This document shows positions 7,826 through 15,839 of a stretch of 64,000 nucleotides of DNA, one piece after another (position 1 is the stretch's first letter; the number at the start of each line of letters is the position of its first letter). The stretch comes from Myxococcales bacterium (GTDB lineage: Bacteria > Myxococcota > UBA796 > SXON01), in the NCBI GenBank assembly GCA_009692585.1, contig SHYX01000002.1, forward strand, positions 124,001 to 188,000, given 5' to 3'. The translations under genes were made by a program, and so were the position numbers. The notes under the pieces were generated by a model. That model saw only the letters and a program-made list of their open reading frames with translations. It was not told the DNA's origin and ran no database searches.

Positions 7826-9608
7826 CCAGGACCCGCCCACGAACCCCTCGAGTCCCCCGCCTCTGAGCGCGCCCATTCGGAAGCGACCCCGCGCGGCGAG
7901 GCTGATCCTCGGAATCGCGCTCGTGGGCGCGCTCACGCTCGCAGGGGGAGTGGCCGGAGCGGTCATCCTCTTGAAGGGCGACTACAGCCCCTCGGTGAAG
8001 GATGGGTCGTACTTGGAAGTGGTGGTCGACGCCAAGCTCCAGGATGCGCCAGGAGCCACCGGCTTCGTGCTCGACCCGAACGACTTCCCGGTGCTGTTGA
8101 CCGAGGCCACGGCCGACATCCGGCGTGCCGCGGGCGATGCGCGGATCACCGGCCTGTACCTGGAGGTCGAGGGAACCAGCCTCGGCTGGGCCGGGGCGGG
8201 CGAGCTCCGGGCGGCGATCGTGGAGTTTGGTGCGTCGGGCAAGCCCTGCCACGCCTGGGCGGACGCCTACGACAACAAGGCCTACTACATCGCCAGCGCC
8301 TGCAAGGACGTGTACGTGTCGCCGGCGGGCGTCATGCTGGTGAATGGGTTCTCGCTCACGACAGAATACTACGCAGGGACCATGGAAAAGCTGGGGGTCA
8401 CTTCGAACTTCGAGCACGTGGGCGACTTCAAGAGCGCGATCGAGCCCTACCAGCGGACCGAACCGAGCGAGGCCGCCAGCGTCGCGATGGACTATATGCT
8501 CGATGGGCTCTACGAGGAGCTGGTCAACGGGGTGGCAGCGGGGCGGGGCGTGCCGGTCGAGACGGTCAGGGGCTGGATCGACGACCCGCCGATCACGCCC
8601 GAATCCGCGGTCACCCGGGGAATGATCACCGGGGCCAGGTACCGGGACCAGGTGGCCGACGAGTTGGGCGGTAAAGAGCGGACCGAGCTGAGCGACTACC
8701 ACGAGGACCCGAGTGGGTTCGGAGGTGGGAAGACGGTGGCGGTCGTCCATGCGGACGGAGCCATCGTGTCGGGAGAATCTGGCTCGCCGATGTTCGGCGG
8801 CTCGATGGTGGGGGATCGGACGTTGGTGGAGATATTCGATGACCTTCGCGAGGACGAAGCTGTGGCGGCCGTGGTGCTGCGGGTGAATTCTCCGGGCGGA
8901 AGCGGGTTGGCGTCCGACAACATCTGGCGTGCGCTGATTCGCCTGAAAGAGGCCGGGAAACCGCTCGTGGTGTCGATGGGCGACTACGCGGCCAGCGGTG
9001 GGTACTACATCGCGGCACCGGCGGACTGGATCGTCGCCCAGCCGGGCACCCTCACGGGCAGCATCGGGGTCTTCGGCGGCAAGCTCAACCTGGGCGGGAT
9101 TTACGGGAAGCTCGGGATCACCACCCACACCTGGCGGCGGGGCGCGATGAGCGATCTGTTCTCGCCGATCTCGGACTTCAATGACGGGGAGCGAGCGAAG
9201 TTCCGAGAGTTCCTTCAAGGCTTTTACGACATCTTCCTGGTGCGGGTGGGGGAGGGGCGCAAGCTTGGGCGCGATGCGGTGCACGAGGTGGCGCAGGGCC
9301 GGGTATGGACCGGGCTCCAGGCCAAGGATCGTGGTCTGGTCGATGAGATCGGCGGGCTCGACGCGGCGCTCCTGAAGGCCCGCGAGCTGGCTGCGGTACC
9401 ACAAGGCGAGGAGCTTCGTATCGAACGTTACCCTCGTCGCCGCACCTTCATCGAGCAGCTCTCGGAAGACCTCCAAAAGGCGAGGCTGCCCGCCGAGGCT
9501 ACGCTACCCGAGGTCAAGCGCGCGTGGGCCCAGCTTGAGGTACTTGAGCGCGTGCTGGCGGATGGTGGCGTGGCCGCGATGCTTCCGGCGGCGATCGACG
9601 TGCGTTAG
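7812..9608 (+). CDS. sppA: Signal peptide peptidase SppA, 67-kDa type
   Basis: SppA is a membrane-bound serine/lysine protease that clears cleaved signal peptides. The protein (598 residues from ATG 7812) begins with a Pro-rich cytoplasmic end and a single membrane helix (about 31-53). Two tandem peptidase-S49 domains follow. The N-terminal domain supplies the general-base lysine (DNKAYYIA, Lys about 156) and the C-terminal domain the nucleophile serine (GDYAASGGYYIA, Ser about 395). Both are present, so it should be active. The 67K-type double domain is complete. An in-frame TTG at 7803 is an alternative start. Confidence 0.93.
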   Translation: MPTADQDPPTNPSSPPPLSAPIRKRPRAARLILGIALVGALTLAGGVAGAVILLKGDYSPSVKDGSYLEVVVDAKLQDAPGATGFVLDPNDFPVLLTEATADIRRAAGDARITGLYLEVEGTSLGWAGAGELRAAIVEFGASGKPCHAWADAYDNKAYYIASACKDVYVSPAGVMLVNGFSLTTEYYAGTMEKLGVTSNFEHVGDFKSAIEPYQRTEPSEAASVAMDYMLDGLYEELVNGVAAGRGVPVETVRGWIDDPPITPESAVTRGMITGARYRDQVADELGGKERTELSDYHEDPSGFGGGKTVAVVHADGAIVSGESGSPMFGGSMVGDRTLVEIFDDLREDEAVAAVVLRVNSPGGSGLASDNIWRALIRLKEAGKPLVVSMGDYAASGGYYIAAPADWIVAQPGTLTGSIGVFGGKLNLGGIYGKLGITTHTWRRGAMSDLFSPISDFNDGERAKFREFLQGFYDIFLVRVGEGRKLGRDAVHEVAQGRVWTGLQAKDRGLVDEIGGLDAALLKARELAAVPQGEELRIERYPRRRTFIEQLSEDLQKARLPAEATLPEVKRAWAQLEVLERVLADGGVAAMLPAAIDVR

Positions 9609-9617
9609 GCGGGAGTC

Positions 9618-9630
9618 CGGGGCCGCCCCG
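9618..9630. terminator. GC hairpin between convergent sppA and a lipoprotein gene
   Basis: CGGGG-CCG-CCCCG forms a perfect 5-bp stem in the 32-bp gap between convergent stop codons. It is followed by more GC-rich symmetry (GCGGCCGC). No T-tract is present. Confidence 0.35.
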
Positions 9631-9640
9631 CGGCCGCCAC

Positions 9641-10420
9641 TCACGGCCCGCCGTCCACCGCCCCGGCCACCGAAACCACCTGCAGGCCCAGCTGCCCCGC
9701 CGCAAAGGTGCTGAGTGCCTGGTTGACGCCCTCGAAGCCGTCGGAGTCGCCCAACTGGAGCCCGGCGAGGCCGATGATGTACGTCGACTTCCGCTTGAAG
9801 GCCTCGCCGGGGATGATGAGGCTCGTCGCCGGCTCGGCGCCCGCGCTGTTGAGCTCGTAGGCCGCTTCCACATCGTCCGGAAGGCTGTCGTAGGCGAGCT
9901 GGTCGTGGTCGAGGTCGTACACCAGCGCCACCAGGTGCGGAAACTCGCCCTCGGTCACCGTCAGCGTGACCGGCTCGTGCGCCCGCGCCGACAACGACAC
10001 GCTGAACGTGGGGGCGACCGGCGCCTCCACTCGCAGCTCGCCGGCTCCGCTACCGGTCTCGAAGGCGACGATCGCGGCCTGCCCCGGGGTGTAGCTGAGC
10101 CCATCGTCGCTGTAGAGTTGGTACGCGCCCGGTTCTTCCTCGTCGAGGACCAGGCGGCCGGTTTCGGCGGAGTTGAAGCGGACCTCGGCGCCCGACACCG
10201 GGGAGTTGGTGAAGTCCGAGACATCGGTGACCTCGGCGAGGAAGACCTTGCAGAACGAGGTGTAGAACTCGGCGTCCAGCGGCAGCTCCACGAAAGACGG
10301 AATATCGGCGCCCAGGAAGATCGCTTGTGCGACCGTCGTGTCACCCAGGCCGTCCACGACGTCGCCGGCGGCGGTGAGGCGATCGCATCCGGACAGCAGC
10401 AGCGCGGACAGCAGGCTCAT
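9641..10420 (-). CDS. Predicted lipoprotein, unknown function
   Basis: The 259-residue protein starts at ATG 10420 and has a very short lipoprotein signal, MSLLSALLLSGCDRLTAAGD, with the lipobox LLSGC (Cys 13). The mature part is acidic, rich in beta-branched residues and resembles a bacterial Ig-like or carboxypeptidase-regulatory-like fold (VSGAEVRFNSAETGRL, SVSLSARAHEPVTLTV), which is only an impression. It probably faces the periplasm or is anchored in the outer membrane. It is convergent with sppA and divergent from the small basic gene at 10490. No family was recognised. Confidence 0.7.
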   Translation of the reverse strand: MSLLSALLLSGCDRLTAAGDVVDGLGDTTVAQAIFLGADIPSFVELPLDAEFYTSFCKVFLAEVTDVSDFTNSPVSGAEVRFNSAETGRLVLDEEEPGAYQLYSDDGLSYTPGQAAIVAFETGSGAGELRVEAPVAPTFSVSLSARAHEPVTLTVTEGEFPHLVALVYDLDHDQLAYDSLPDDVEAAYELNSAGAEPATSLIIPGEAFKRKSTYIIGLAGLQLGDSDGFEGVNQALSTFAAGQLGLQVVSVAGAVDGGP

Positions 10421-10435
10421 GGGGGCGTTTGTACC

Positions 10436-10464
10436 TTGACGGGGCGGATATCGCCACATAGAGG
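10436..10464 (+). promoter_or_regulatory. Candidate promoter of the 53-residue gene
   Basis: TTGACG (10436-10441), then 17 bp, then TAGAGG (10459-10464). The -35 is good and the -10 weak. It lies in the 69-bp divergent gap ahead of the small gene. Confidence 0.3.
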
Positions 10465-10489
10465 GCGGCCCGCCGAACCCGGAGTTCCC

Positions 10490-10651
10490 ATGGCTTCCAA
10501 GACCAATCAGACCACCGTGCGCCGCGAACTTCGCAAGGACAACGCCGGTCGCACCGCGCGGAACCAGCGCGAGAACCGGGGTAGCACCCCGGTGTTCCCG
10601 GTGCATACTCCTGAGGCCGACGCAAACGCGGCGGCCAAGGTCAAGAAGTAG
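10490..10651 (+). CDS. Small basic protein of 53 residues, unknown
   Basis: ATG 10490 is preceded by GGAG at a proper distance (ggagttccc), a clearer ribosome-binding site than most genes here. The 53-residue product is rich in Lys, Arg, Asn and Thr (MASKTNQTTVRRELRKDN at its start) and ends in a Lys-rich tail (AAAKVKK). It has no membrane segment. Such a composition suits a nucleic-acid or ribosome-associated protein, but no family was recognised. Its stop overlaps the convergent tatD stop by 11 bases. Confidence 0.6.
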   Translation: MASKTNQTTVRRELRKDNAGRTARNQRENRGSTPVFPVHTPEADANAAAKVKK

Positions 10652-11426
10652 CCTTCCAGCGGAAGAAACGGCGCGTCGTCGCGGTCGTCGCCCTGTCCAG
10701 CGCCGCCGGATCGGTGCCCCGCAGGCGCGCCACACACGCCAGAGTATGGGTCACGAAGGCCGGCTCGTTCTTTTTTCCGCGGTGCGGCACCGGCGTCAGG
10801 AACGGGCTGTCCGTCTCGACCAGCAGGCGATCCTCGGGCACCTGCTGGGCGACGATCTGCATGTCGCCGGCGTTCTTGAACGTCACGATGCCGGGAATGG
10901 AGATGTAGCCGCCGCGGGCGATGATCTGGTGCATCTGGGCAAGGTCGCCGGTGTAGCAGTGGTACAGGACGCCCGTCTCCCAGGCGGCCTCGTCGTCTAG
11001 GATACGCAGGGTTTCGCCGGCGCTGTCGCGGTCGTGGATGATGACCGGCAAACCGCGCGTGCGTGCGGCGCGGAGCTGCTCTCGGAAGACCGCGCGCTGC
11101 TGGTCGCGCGGCGAGCTGTCGTAGTGGAAGTCGAGCCCCATCTCACCGAGGGCCAGGACCTCCGTCGCATCGGCCATGGCGAGGAGATCGGCGAAGCGGG
11201 CGTCGGTGAATTCCTTGGCGTCGTGGGGGTGGAGCCCCACCGAGGCGCGCACAGTGGGGTGCCGGCGAGCGACCGCGAGCGCGCGCGCGGCGCTGTCGAA
11301 GCCATAGCCACTCCCGACCGTGAGCATCTGCGTCACCCCGGCCGCGTGGGCCCGGGCGACGACGTCGTCCACGCCCTCGTCTCCGCCGAAGACGCTGGGG
11401 TCCAGATGGCAATGGGAGTCGATCAT
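10641..11426 (-). CDS. tatD: TatD-family metal-dependent deoxyribonuclease
   Basis: TatD is an amidohydrolase-fold nuclease acting on DNA ends in the cytoplasm. The 261-residue protein has the metal ligands in order: HCHLD at residues 5-9, the acidic GEMGLDFHYD near 93-102, HDRDS for the bridging region, HCYTG, and ETDSPFLTP near 202. The length is normal. Its start overlaps the holB stop by four bases, giving the conserved holB-tatD order of many bacteria. Confidence 0.93.
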   Translation of the reverse strand: MIDSHCHLDPSVFGGDEGVDDVVARAHAAGVTQMLTVGSGYGFDSAARALAVARRHPTVRASVGLHPHDAKEFTDARFADLLAMADATEVLALGEMGLDFHYDSSPRDQQRAVFREQLRAARTRGLPVIIHDRDSAGETLRILDDEAAWETGVLYHCYTGDLAQMHQIIARGGYISIPGIVTFKNAGDMQIVAQQVPEDRLLVETDSPFLTPVPHRGKKNEPAFVTHTLACVARLRGTDPAALDRATTATTRRFFRWKATS

Positions 11427-12421
11427 CGGAGGGGTGTCGCCGAGAGTTCGAGGTTGAGGCGAGTCAGGAGGGCCTCGAGGACCACGCGACCGTTCACGTT
11501 GAGGTACAGGCGGTCACGCGCCACGGCCACGGCCTCGCTCATCCGCGCGTTGCCGCCCGGCCACAACGCCGCAGACCAGGCGCGCAGGCGGTCTTGGGTG
11601 TCCGCGTCGGCGTCGCCGACGGCTTTGCCGTTCGCCAGGTACACCGTGTCGCGCAGCAGCTCCTCCACCACGTCCACCGCCAGGGCGGCGTGGTTGACGC
11701 CAGCGTCCCTTTTGCCCTCGGCTTCGGTGAACGCGAACAGCGTTCCGAGCGGTTGCCCGATGGCGCCGAGGACGGCGGTGCGGAGCGCGGCGCGGGCTTG
11801 CCCTTCGCCTCCGGCCAGACGCACGGCCAAGCCCGGCGAGCCGTCCGCGGCCGCGAGGGTGGTCGCATCAAGGCCCCGCCCCTGGCCCCACTCGGTCAGG
11901 GCGGCGCGGGCCACCGGGCCAAAGCGGATGCGCTGGGTGCGGCTGCGAATGGTGGGAAGCAACGACGCCACGCGCGCGGTGATCAGCACGAAGTGGGTCC
12001 CGGTCGGGGGTTCCTCCAACGTCTTGAGGAGCGCGTTGGCAGCTTCGTCGTTGAGGAGGTCGGCGGGGTCCAGGATCACGAAGCGGTGGCGTGCGCTGTG
12101 CCGCTTCAGCTTCAGTCCACCGACCAGCTCTTGTGCCTGTTGGACCGAGATCACCGCGGTGGCACGCTCAGGGTCGGGGCCGACGACGATGAGGTCGGGG
12201 TGCGTTCCGGCGAGGAGCAGGGAGCACGAGCGACAACTGCCGCAAGGGCGCGTCGCCGCGTCGCAGTTCACATACCGGGCCAGCCACAGCGCGAAGGTGC
12301 GCTTCCCGACGCCTTCCGGCCCCTCGAACAGGCAGGCGTGGTGGAGCCGGCCCCCGTCGGCGACCTGGACCATCCGGGCCTGGACGTCACGATTGCCGGC
12401 GAGCGGAAGGGCGGTGGACAC
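11423..12421 (-). CDS. holB: DNA polymerase III clamp-loader subunit delta'
   Basis: This is the rigid subunit of the clamp loader that places the sliding clamp on DNA. The 332-residue protein has a Walker A (GPEGVGKRT, 34-42), a zinc module with Cys 53, 60, 63 and 66, and the LLKTLEEPPTGTHFVLIT motif followed by the SRTQRIRF sensor region. The final helical domain is poorly conserved, as usual. It is coupled to tatD downstream and divergent from the ATP-grasp gene with only 24 bp between starts. Confidence 0.9.
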   Translation of the reverse strand: MSTALPLAGNRDVQARMVQVADGGRLHHACLFEGPEGVGKRTFALWLARYVNCDAATRPCGSCRSCSLLLAGTHPDLIVVGPDPERATAVISVQQAQELVGGLKLKRHSARHRFVILDPADLLNDEAANALLKTLEEPPTGTHFVLITARVASLLPTIRSRTQRIRFGPVARAALTEWGQGRGLDATTLAAADGSPGLAVRLAGGEGQARAALRTAVLGAIGQPLGTLFAFTEAEGKRDAGVNHAALAVDVVEELLRDTVYLANGKAVGDADADTQDRLRAWSAALWPGGNARMSEAVAVARDRLYLNVNGRVVLEALLTRLNLELSATPLR

Positions 12422-12431
12422 CGGCCCCCAT

Positions 12432-12445
12432 TACCCTGTCCGGGC
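12432..12445 (+). promoter_or_regulatory. TAnnnT-CCGGGC element before the ATP-grasp gene
   Basis: The 14-mer TACCCTGTCCGGGC ends directly at the ATG at 12446. TACCCT fits a -10 hexamer, which would put transcription at or near the start codon. The same 14-mer recurs at 40685. No -35 of correct spacing was seen. Confidence 0.3.
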
Positions 12446-13783
12446 ATGCTCGCCCTGGACGACTGGAACGCACGCGCTCAGGCGGCGCCGCGCCCTGGCT
12501 TTTTGCGCGAAGTGCTCGACGCCGGGGCTCGTCACGGTGACGGTCCGGTGTGCGTCCACCGCACGCCGCTCGTTCTGGACCAGGCGGACCTGCGGATGTG
12601 GCAACGCGTCCTGCCGCGTATGCACCGGATTCTGGGCCGTGTCCGCGCCGCTCTGCTGGCCGACCTCGATCGGGGTCCCGAAGGCCTCGCCGCTCGCCTC
12701 GGCCTCCCGCCCGACGCGGTCGAGTGGGCATCGATCGACCCGGGCTTCGAAGGCGTGGCCCCGCTGGCGCGCTTGGACGCCTACATCGTGGACGGCGTAC
12801 CGCGCTTTTTGGAGCTCAACGCGGAATCGCCGGCGGGGATGGGGTACGCCTCGGCGCTTGCTCCGCTGCTCCTCGGCGATCCCGGCGCCATCGGAGTTCC
12901 AGGGCTGTCCTTCCTCGACCCTATACCTCATGTGGTCGCGACAATTCGCGCACTCTGGGCGCAGTGGGCAAGGTGGGCGCAATCGACCGCCTTCGACCCG
13001 GGGGGCGGTCGCATGCGCGACGATCGGCAGCGCTCCCGTCCGTCCATCGCCATCGTCGACCGGCCCTCGGTGGCGACCGCCCCCGAGTTCGACCTGCTGG
13101 CGGCTGCGTTTCGGCGCCGCGGGCACCCGGCTGTGGTCGCCGCTCCGGAAGCGCTGACCTTCGACGGCGAGCGACTTCGGGCGGGGGAGTTCGTGATCGA
13201 CGTGGTCTTCCGGCGGCTTCTGGTCAGCGACATCCGCCGCGATCTCCGTGCGGCGGCTCCGTTGCTCACCGCCTATCGGGCGGGTCGCGTGTGCATGGTC
13301 AACTCGCTCCGGACGGTGCTGTTGCACGACAAGCGTATCTTTGCGCTCCTTCATGACCCCGCGTTCCCGCTGTCGGACGAAGACCGACGCTTCGTCGGCC
13401 GCCACATTCCGCTCACCCTGCGCCTGGACGACGCCGCGCGAGAGCGTGTCCGCACCGACCCCGCGCGTTGGGTGCTCAAACCCGCCGCCGGGCATGGCGG
13501 CCAGGGGGTCGTGCTCGGGTGGACGGTGTCGCGCGCCACGTGGGAGCGGGTCGTGGAGGCTACGCCCGATGCCATCGTGCAGGAGCGCGTGGTCGCGCCT
13601 CGCGGCCGATTCCTGGACGCACGCGACGGGGAGGTCCACGAACGAACGGTCGACCTGGGTCCCTTCCTGGCGCGCGGGCGGCTGGCCGGCTTCCTCTGCC
13701 GGGTGGCGGAAGGCGAACTCGCCAACGTCAGCGCGGGCGGCGCATCTCAGGTCCCGGTATTCTCTACGGTACGGAGGTGTTGA
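12446..13783 (+). CDS. Circularly permuted ATP-grasp family protein
   Basis: The 445-residue protein resembles circularly permuted ATP-grasp enzymes. An FLELNAESPAGMGYA segment near 125-139 parallels the substrate/metal loop of that group. A phosphate-binding glycine loop RWVLKPAAGHGGQGVVLG lies near 340-357, followed by AIVQERVV. These enzymes form carboxylate-amine or similar bonds using ATP, but the substrate is unknown. The ATG at 12446 follows a promoter-like element. Its stop shares a base with the start of the next gene (TGATG), so a secreted partner protein is co-expressed. Confidence 0.75.
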   Translation: MLALDDWNARAQAAPRPGFLREVLDAGARHGDGPVCVHRTPLVLDQADLRMWQRVLPRMHRILGRVRAALLADLDRGPEGLAARLGLPPDAVEWASIDPGFEGVAPLARLDAYIVDGVPRFLELNAESPAGMGYASALAPLLLGDPGAIGVPGLSFLDPIPHVVATIRALWAQWARWAQSTAFDPGGGRMRDDRQRSRPSIAIVDRPSVATAPEFDLLAAAFRRRGHPAVVAAPEALTFDGERLRAGEFVIDVVFRRLLVSDIRRDLRAAAPLLTAYRAGRVCMVNSLRTVLLHDKRIFALLHDPAFPLSDEDRRFVGRHIPLTLRLDDAARERVRTDPARWVLKPAAGHGGQGVVLGWTVSRATWERVVEATPDAIVQERVVAPRGRFLDARDGEVHERTVDLGPFLARGRLAGFLCRVAEGELANVSAGGASQVPVFSTVRRC

Positions 13784-14703
13784 TGCTGGTCCTGATCGTG
13801 GTGGGTGCGGCGCTGGCGGACGCGCCCGTCTGGTGGACGGAGGAAGGCGTCATGCGCCGGTCGGCGACCTTCGGCAAGGCGCAGGCGCGGGACGCGGAGG
13901 CCTACGAATCGGTCGCCGCCGAACTCGCTCGCGCCCGCAAGGCGGTGGGTGACCTCGAATTGGGCAGCGCCCTTCTGGAGCCAGACGCCTCGCGGTCCGC
14001 GTACGCGGTGCGGCTGGACCGCGCCCTGAGCGGTCAGTTCCTGCGCTTGCAGAAACACGTGGACCTCCTCGGCGGAGACTACTCCCGGGTTTTCGGGGAC
14101 GCCGTCGAACGCGTCATCTCGGTCGCTGCCCCGGGTCAGACCGTGACCCAGTGCACGACCGTCTCACCGGTGCAGCGGATGCTCGGCACCGGCCCCAAGT
14201 GCCCCGGGCGGGACATCTCCGCCGTGGTCGGCGCCGCCCTCGACCGCGATCTCGCCCTGAAATCCAAGGTGGAGTCGATCCTTTCGGTCGAGTGGCCGAC
14301 GATCGCGATCGTGGGGGAAGTGCAAGCTCCCCTCGCGCTCACCGGAACTGAACGCAGCGTGGACGTTGCGGCGCTGGGTCGGGCCTGGGCCGGCGACGCG
14401 CTGAGGGCGCTCGACGACGAGCGGGAGGCCGACCTGGAAGAACTCCAAGAGGAGTTGGACTCGGAGATCCCCGCCACCAAGGAGGCGGCGGTGAAAAAAG
14501 GGGCCGCGATCACCGAATCCTGGCGAGCGGCCGTCGGCGAGCTCGGCCGGAAGTGCTGGCCGGCGATCAAGAAGAGGTTGGAGAAGGCAGCGAAGACGGG
14601 CGGACCTGCTGGCGTCAGCCTGTGTGCGAATCCCGTTTCGCTCGGGGGCTGCGGGCTCCCGGACGCCACGACGGCGGTGCTCGCGGCGGTAGCCGGTTCT
14701 TAG
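13783..14703 (+). CDS. Secreted protein of unknown function coupled to ATP-grasp gene
   Basis: The 306-residue product starts at ATG 13783, with a GGAGG ribosome-binding site just upstream, inside the end of the ATP-grasp gene. A short hydrophobic signal (MLVLIVVGAALADA) suggests export. The mature part is mostly helical and charged, with a Glu-rich stretch (READLEELQEELDSE) likely to form a coiled coil. Five cysteines are present, including CPG and SLGGCG near the end. No family was recognised. Coupling to the ATP-grasp enzyme suggests a shared role. Confidence 0.65.
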   Translation: MLVLIVVGAALADAPVWWTEEGVMRRSATFGKAQARDAEAYESVAAELARARKAVGDLELGSALLEPDASRSAYAVRLDRALSGQFLRLQKHVDLLGGDYSRVFGDAVERVISVAAPGQTVTQCTTVSPVQRMLGTGPKCPGRDISAVVGAALDRDLALKSKVESILSVEWPTIAIVGEVQAPLALTGTERSVDVAALGRAWAGDALRALDDEREADLEELQEELDSEIPATKEAAVKKGAAITESWRAAVGELGRKCWPAIKKRLEKAAKTGGPAGVSLCANPVSLGGCGLPDATTAVLAAVAGS

Positions 14704-14773
14704 CCCTAACGCTTCGCGAACTCCTGACGTCGGCGCTCGGTTCGACGACATCTGTGTTAGCAGAGTGTGCCTC

Positions 14774-15757
14774 ATGTCGTCGATCCCCATCCTTCTCCTG
14801 CACTTGTCCGCCGGATGTTCGGAGGCCTACCCGGAGCCGCCGGACGCGCCGAGCGATGACGGAGCGCTCGACACCGCCGCCGGGCACGCCGACACTGCCA
14901 CGGACGATACTGCCCCGGTCGAGGATCCCGCCCCGAGCCCCTGCACCAGCTACGGCGACCCCGCCCAGACCGGCATCGTCGGGGACGTCGCCCTCGACGA
15001 ACTGAGCGGGCTCGCAGTCTCCTGGAAGAACCCCGACGTCCTCTGGGTCATGGAGGACCACGCCGGCGAAAACGCCGTCTACGGGCTCGACGCGGCCGGC
15101 AACACCCTCGCGCGCATCGAGCTGACCGCCGTGGTCAACAACGACTGGGAGGATCTCGCCGTGGGTCCCTGTGGGGACGACGTGTGTATCTTCGTGGGTG
15201 ACATCGGAGACAACTCCCGCGATCGGGCGTGGCACGGGGTCTTGCGCTTTCCGGAGCCCCAACTCACCGGCGCTGGCGACGAAACGCTGAGCGTCACCCC
15301 CGAGGTGTTCCCCTACGTGTACCCGGACGGCGCGTGGGACAGCGAGTCGATGGCCATCCTGCCCACGGGGATGCCGGTGCTCTTCTCCAAGGAGTACGAC
15401 ACCGCACAGTCCACGGCGTACAGCTTCGGCGCGCTCGACGCCTCGTCCACCGCCACCCTAGATCGGCGGGGCCGTTTTGCCACCGGTGCCGAGGACGAAA
15501 CGGGCAGTGCGGCAGCCACGAGCGCGGACCTGTGGCCGGACGGCACCCGTTTTGTGATGCGCACCTACGGCCACGTCTGGGAGTACACCCTGACCCCGGG
15601 CGGGCTCGATGACCTCGCCAATGCCGCGCGGACGGAGCTGTCGACCGGCGAAGAGCGGCAGGGCGAGGCGGTGGGCTACGATCCGGGTCGGCCCGGCTTC
15701 GTCACCGTCTCGGAGGGACTCAATCCGCCGCTGTATCGGGTGGGTTGCGCAGAGTAG
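14774..15757 (+). CDS. Predicted lipoprotein with beta-propeller-like domain
   Basis: ATG 14774 gives 327 residues. The signal MSSIPILLLHLSAGC ends in a lipobox (LSAGC), followed by an Asp/Thr-rich linker (DTAAGHADTATDDTA). The mature part has repeats of the type LSGLAVSWKNPDVLWVMED and NDWEDLAVGPCGDDVCIFVGDIGDN, known from uncharacterised extracellular beta-propeller proteins related to phytase-esterase-like folds. The role is unknown. A GTG-type upstream start at 14765 would add three residues. Confidence 0.7.
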   Translation: MSSIPILLLHLSAGCSEAYPEPPDAPSDDGALDTAAGHADTATDDTAPVEDPAPSPCTSYGDPAQTGIVGDVALDELSGLAVSWKNPDVLWVMEDHAGENAVYGLDAAGNTLARIELTAVVNNDWEDLAVGPCGDDVCIFVGDIGDNSRDRAWHGVLRFPEPQLTGAGDETLSVTPEVFPYVYPDGAWDSESMAILPTGMPVLFSKEYDTAQSTAYSFGALDASSTATLDRRGRFATGAEDETGSAAATSADLWPDGTRFVMRTYGHVWEYTLTPGGLDDLANAARTELSTGEERQGEAVGYDPGRPGFVTVSEGLNPPLYRVGCAE

Positions 15758-15758
15758 T

Positions 15759-15820
15759 TCCCCATGCCGCCGCGCGCGTCGGCTCCCCGAGCCGTGAACC
15801 GTCTCGGGCGGCATGGGGGA
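15759..15820. terminator. Nested inverted repeat between convergent genes
   Basis: CCCCATGCCGCC (15760-15771) pairs perfectly over 12 bp with GGCGGCATGGGG (15807-15818). The 35-base interior holds a second perfect hairpin, CGGCTC-CCC-GAGCCG (15780-15794). It fills the 82-bp gap between two convergent genes and probably terminates both. There is no T-tract, though an AT-rich CATAAAA follows. Confidence 0.6.
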
Positions 15821-15839
15821 CTGCCTGTTGCATAAAACG

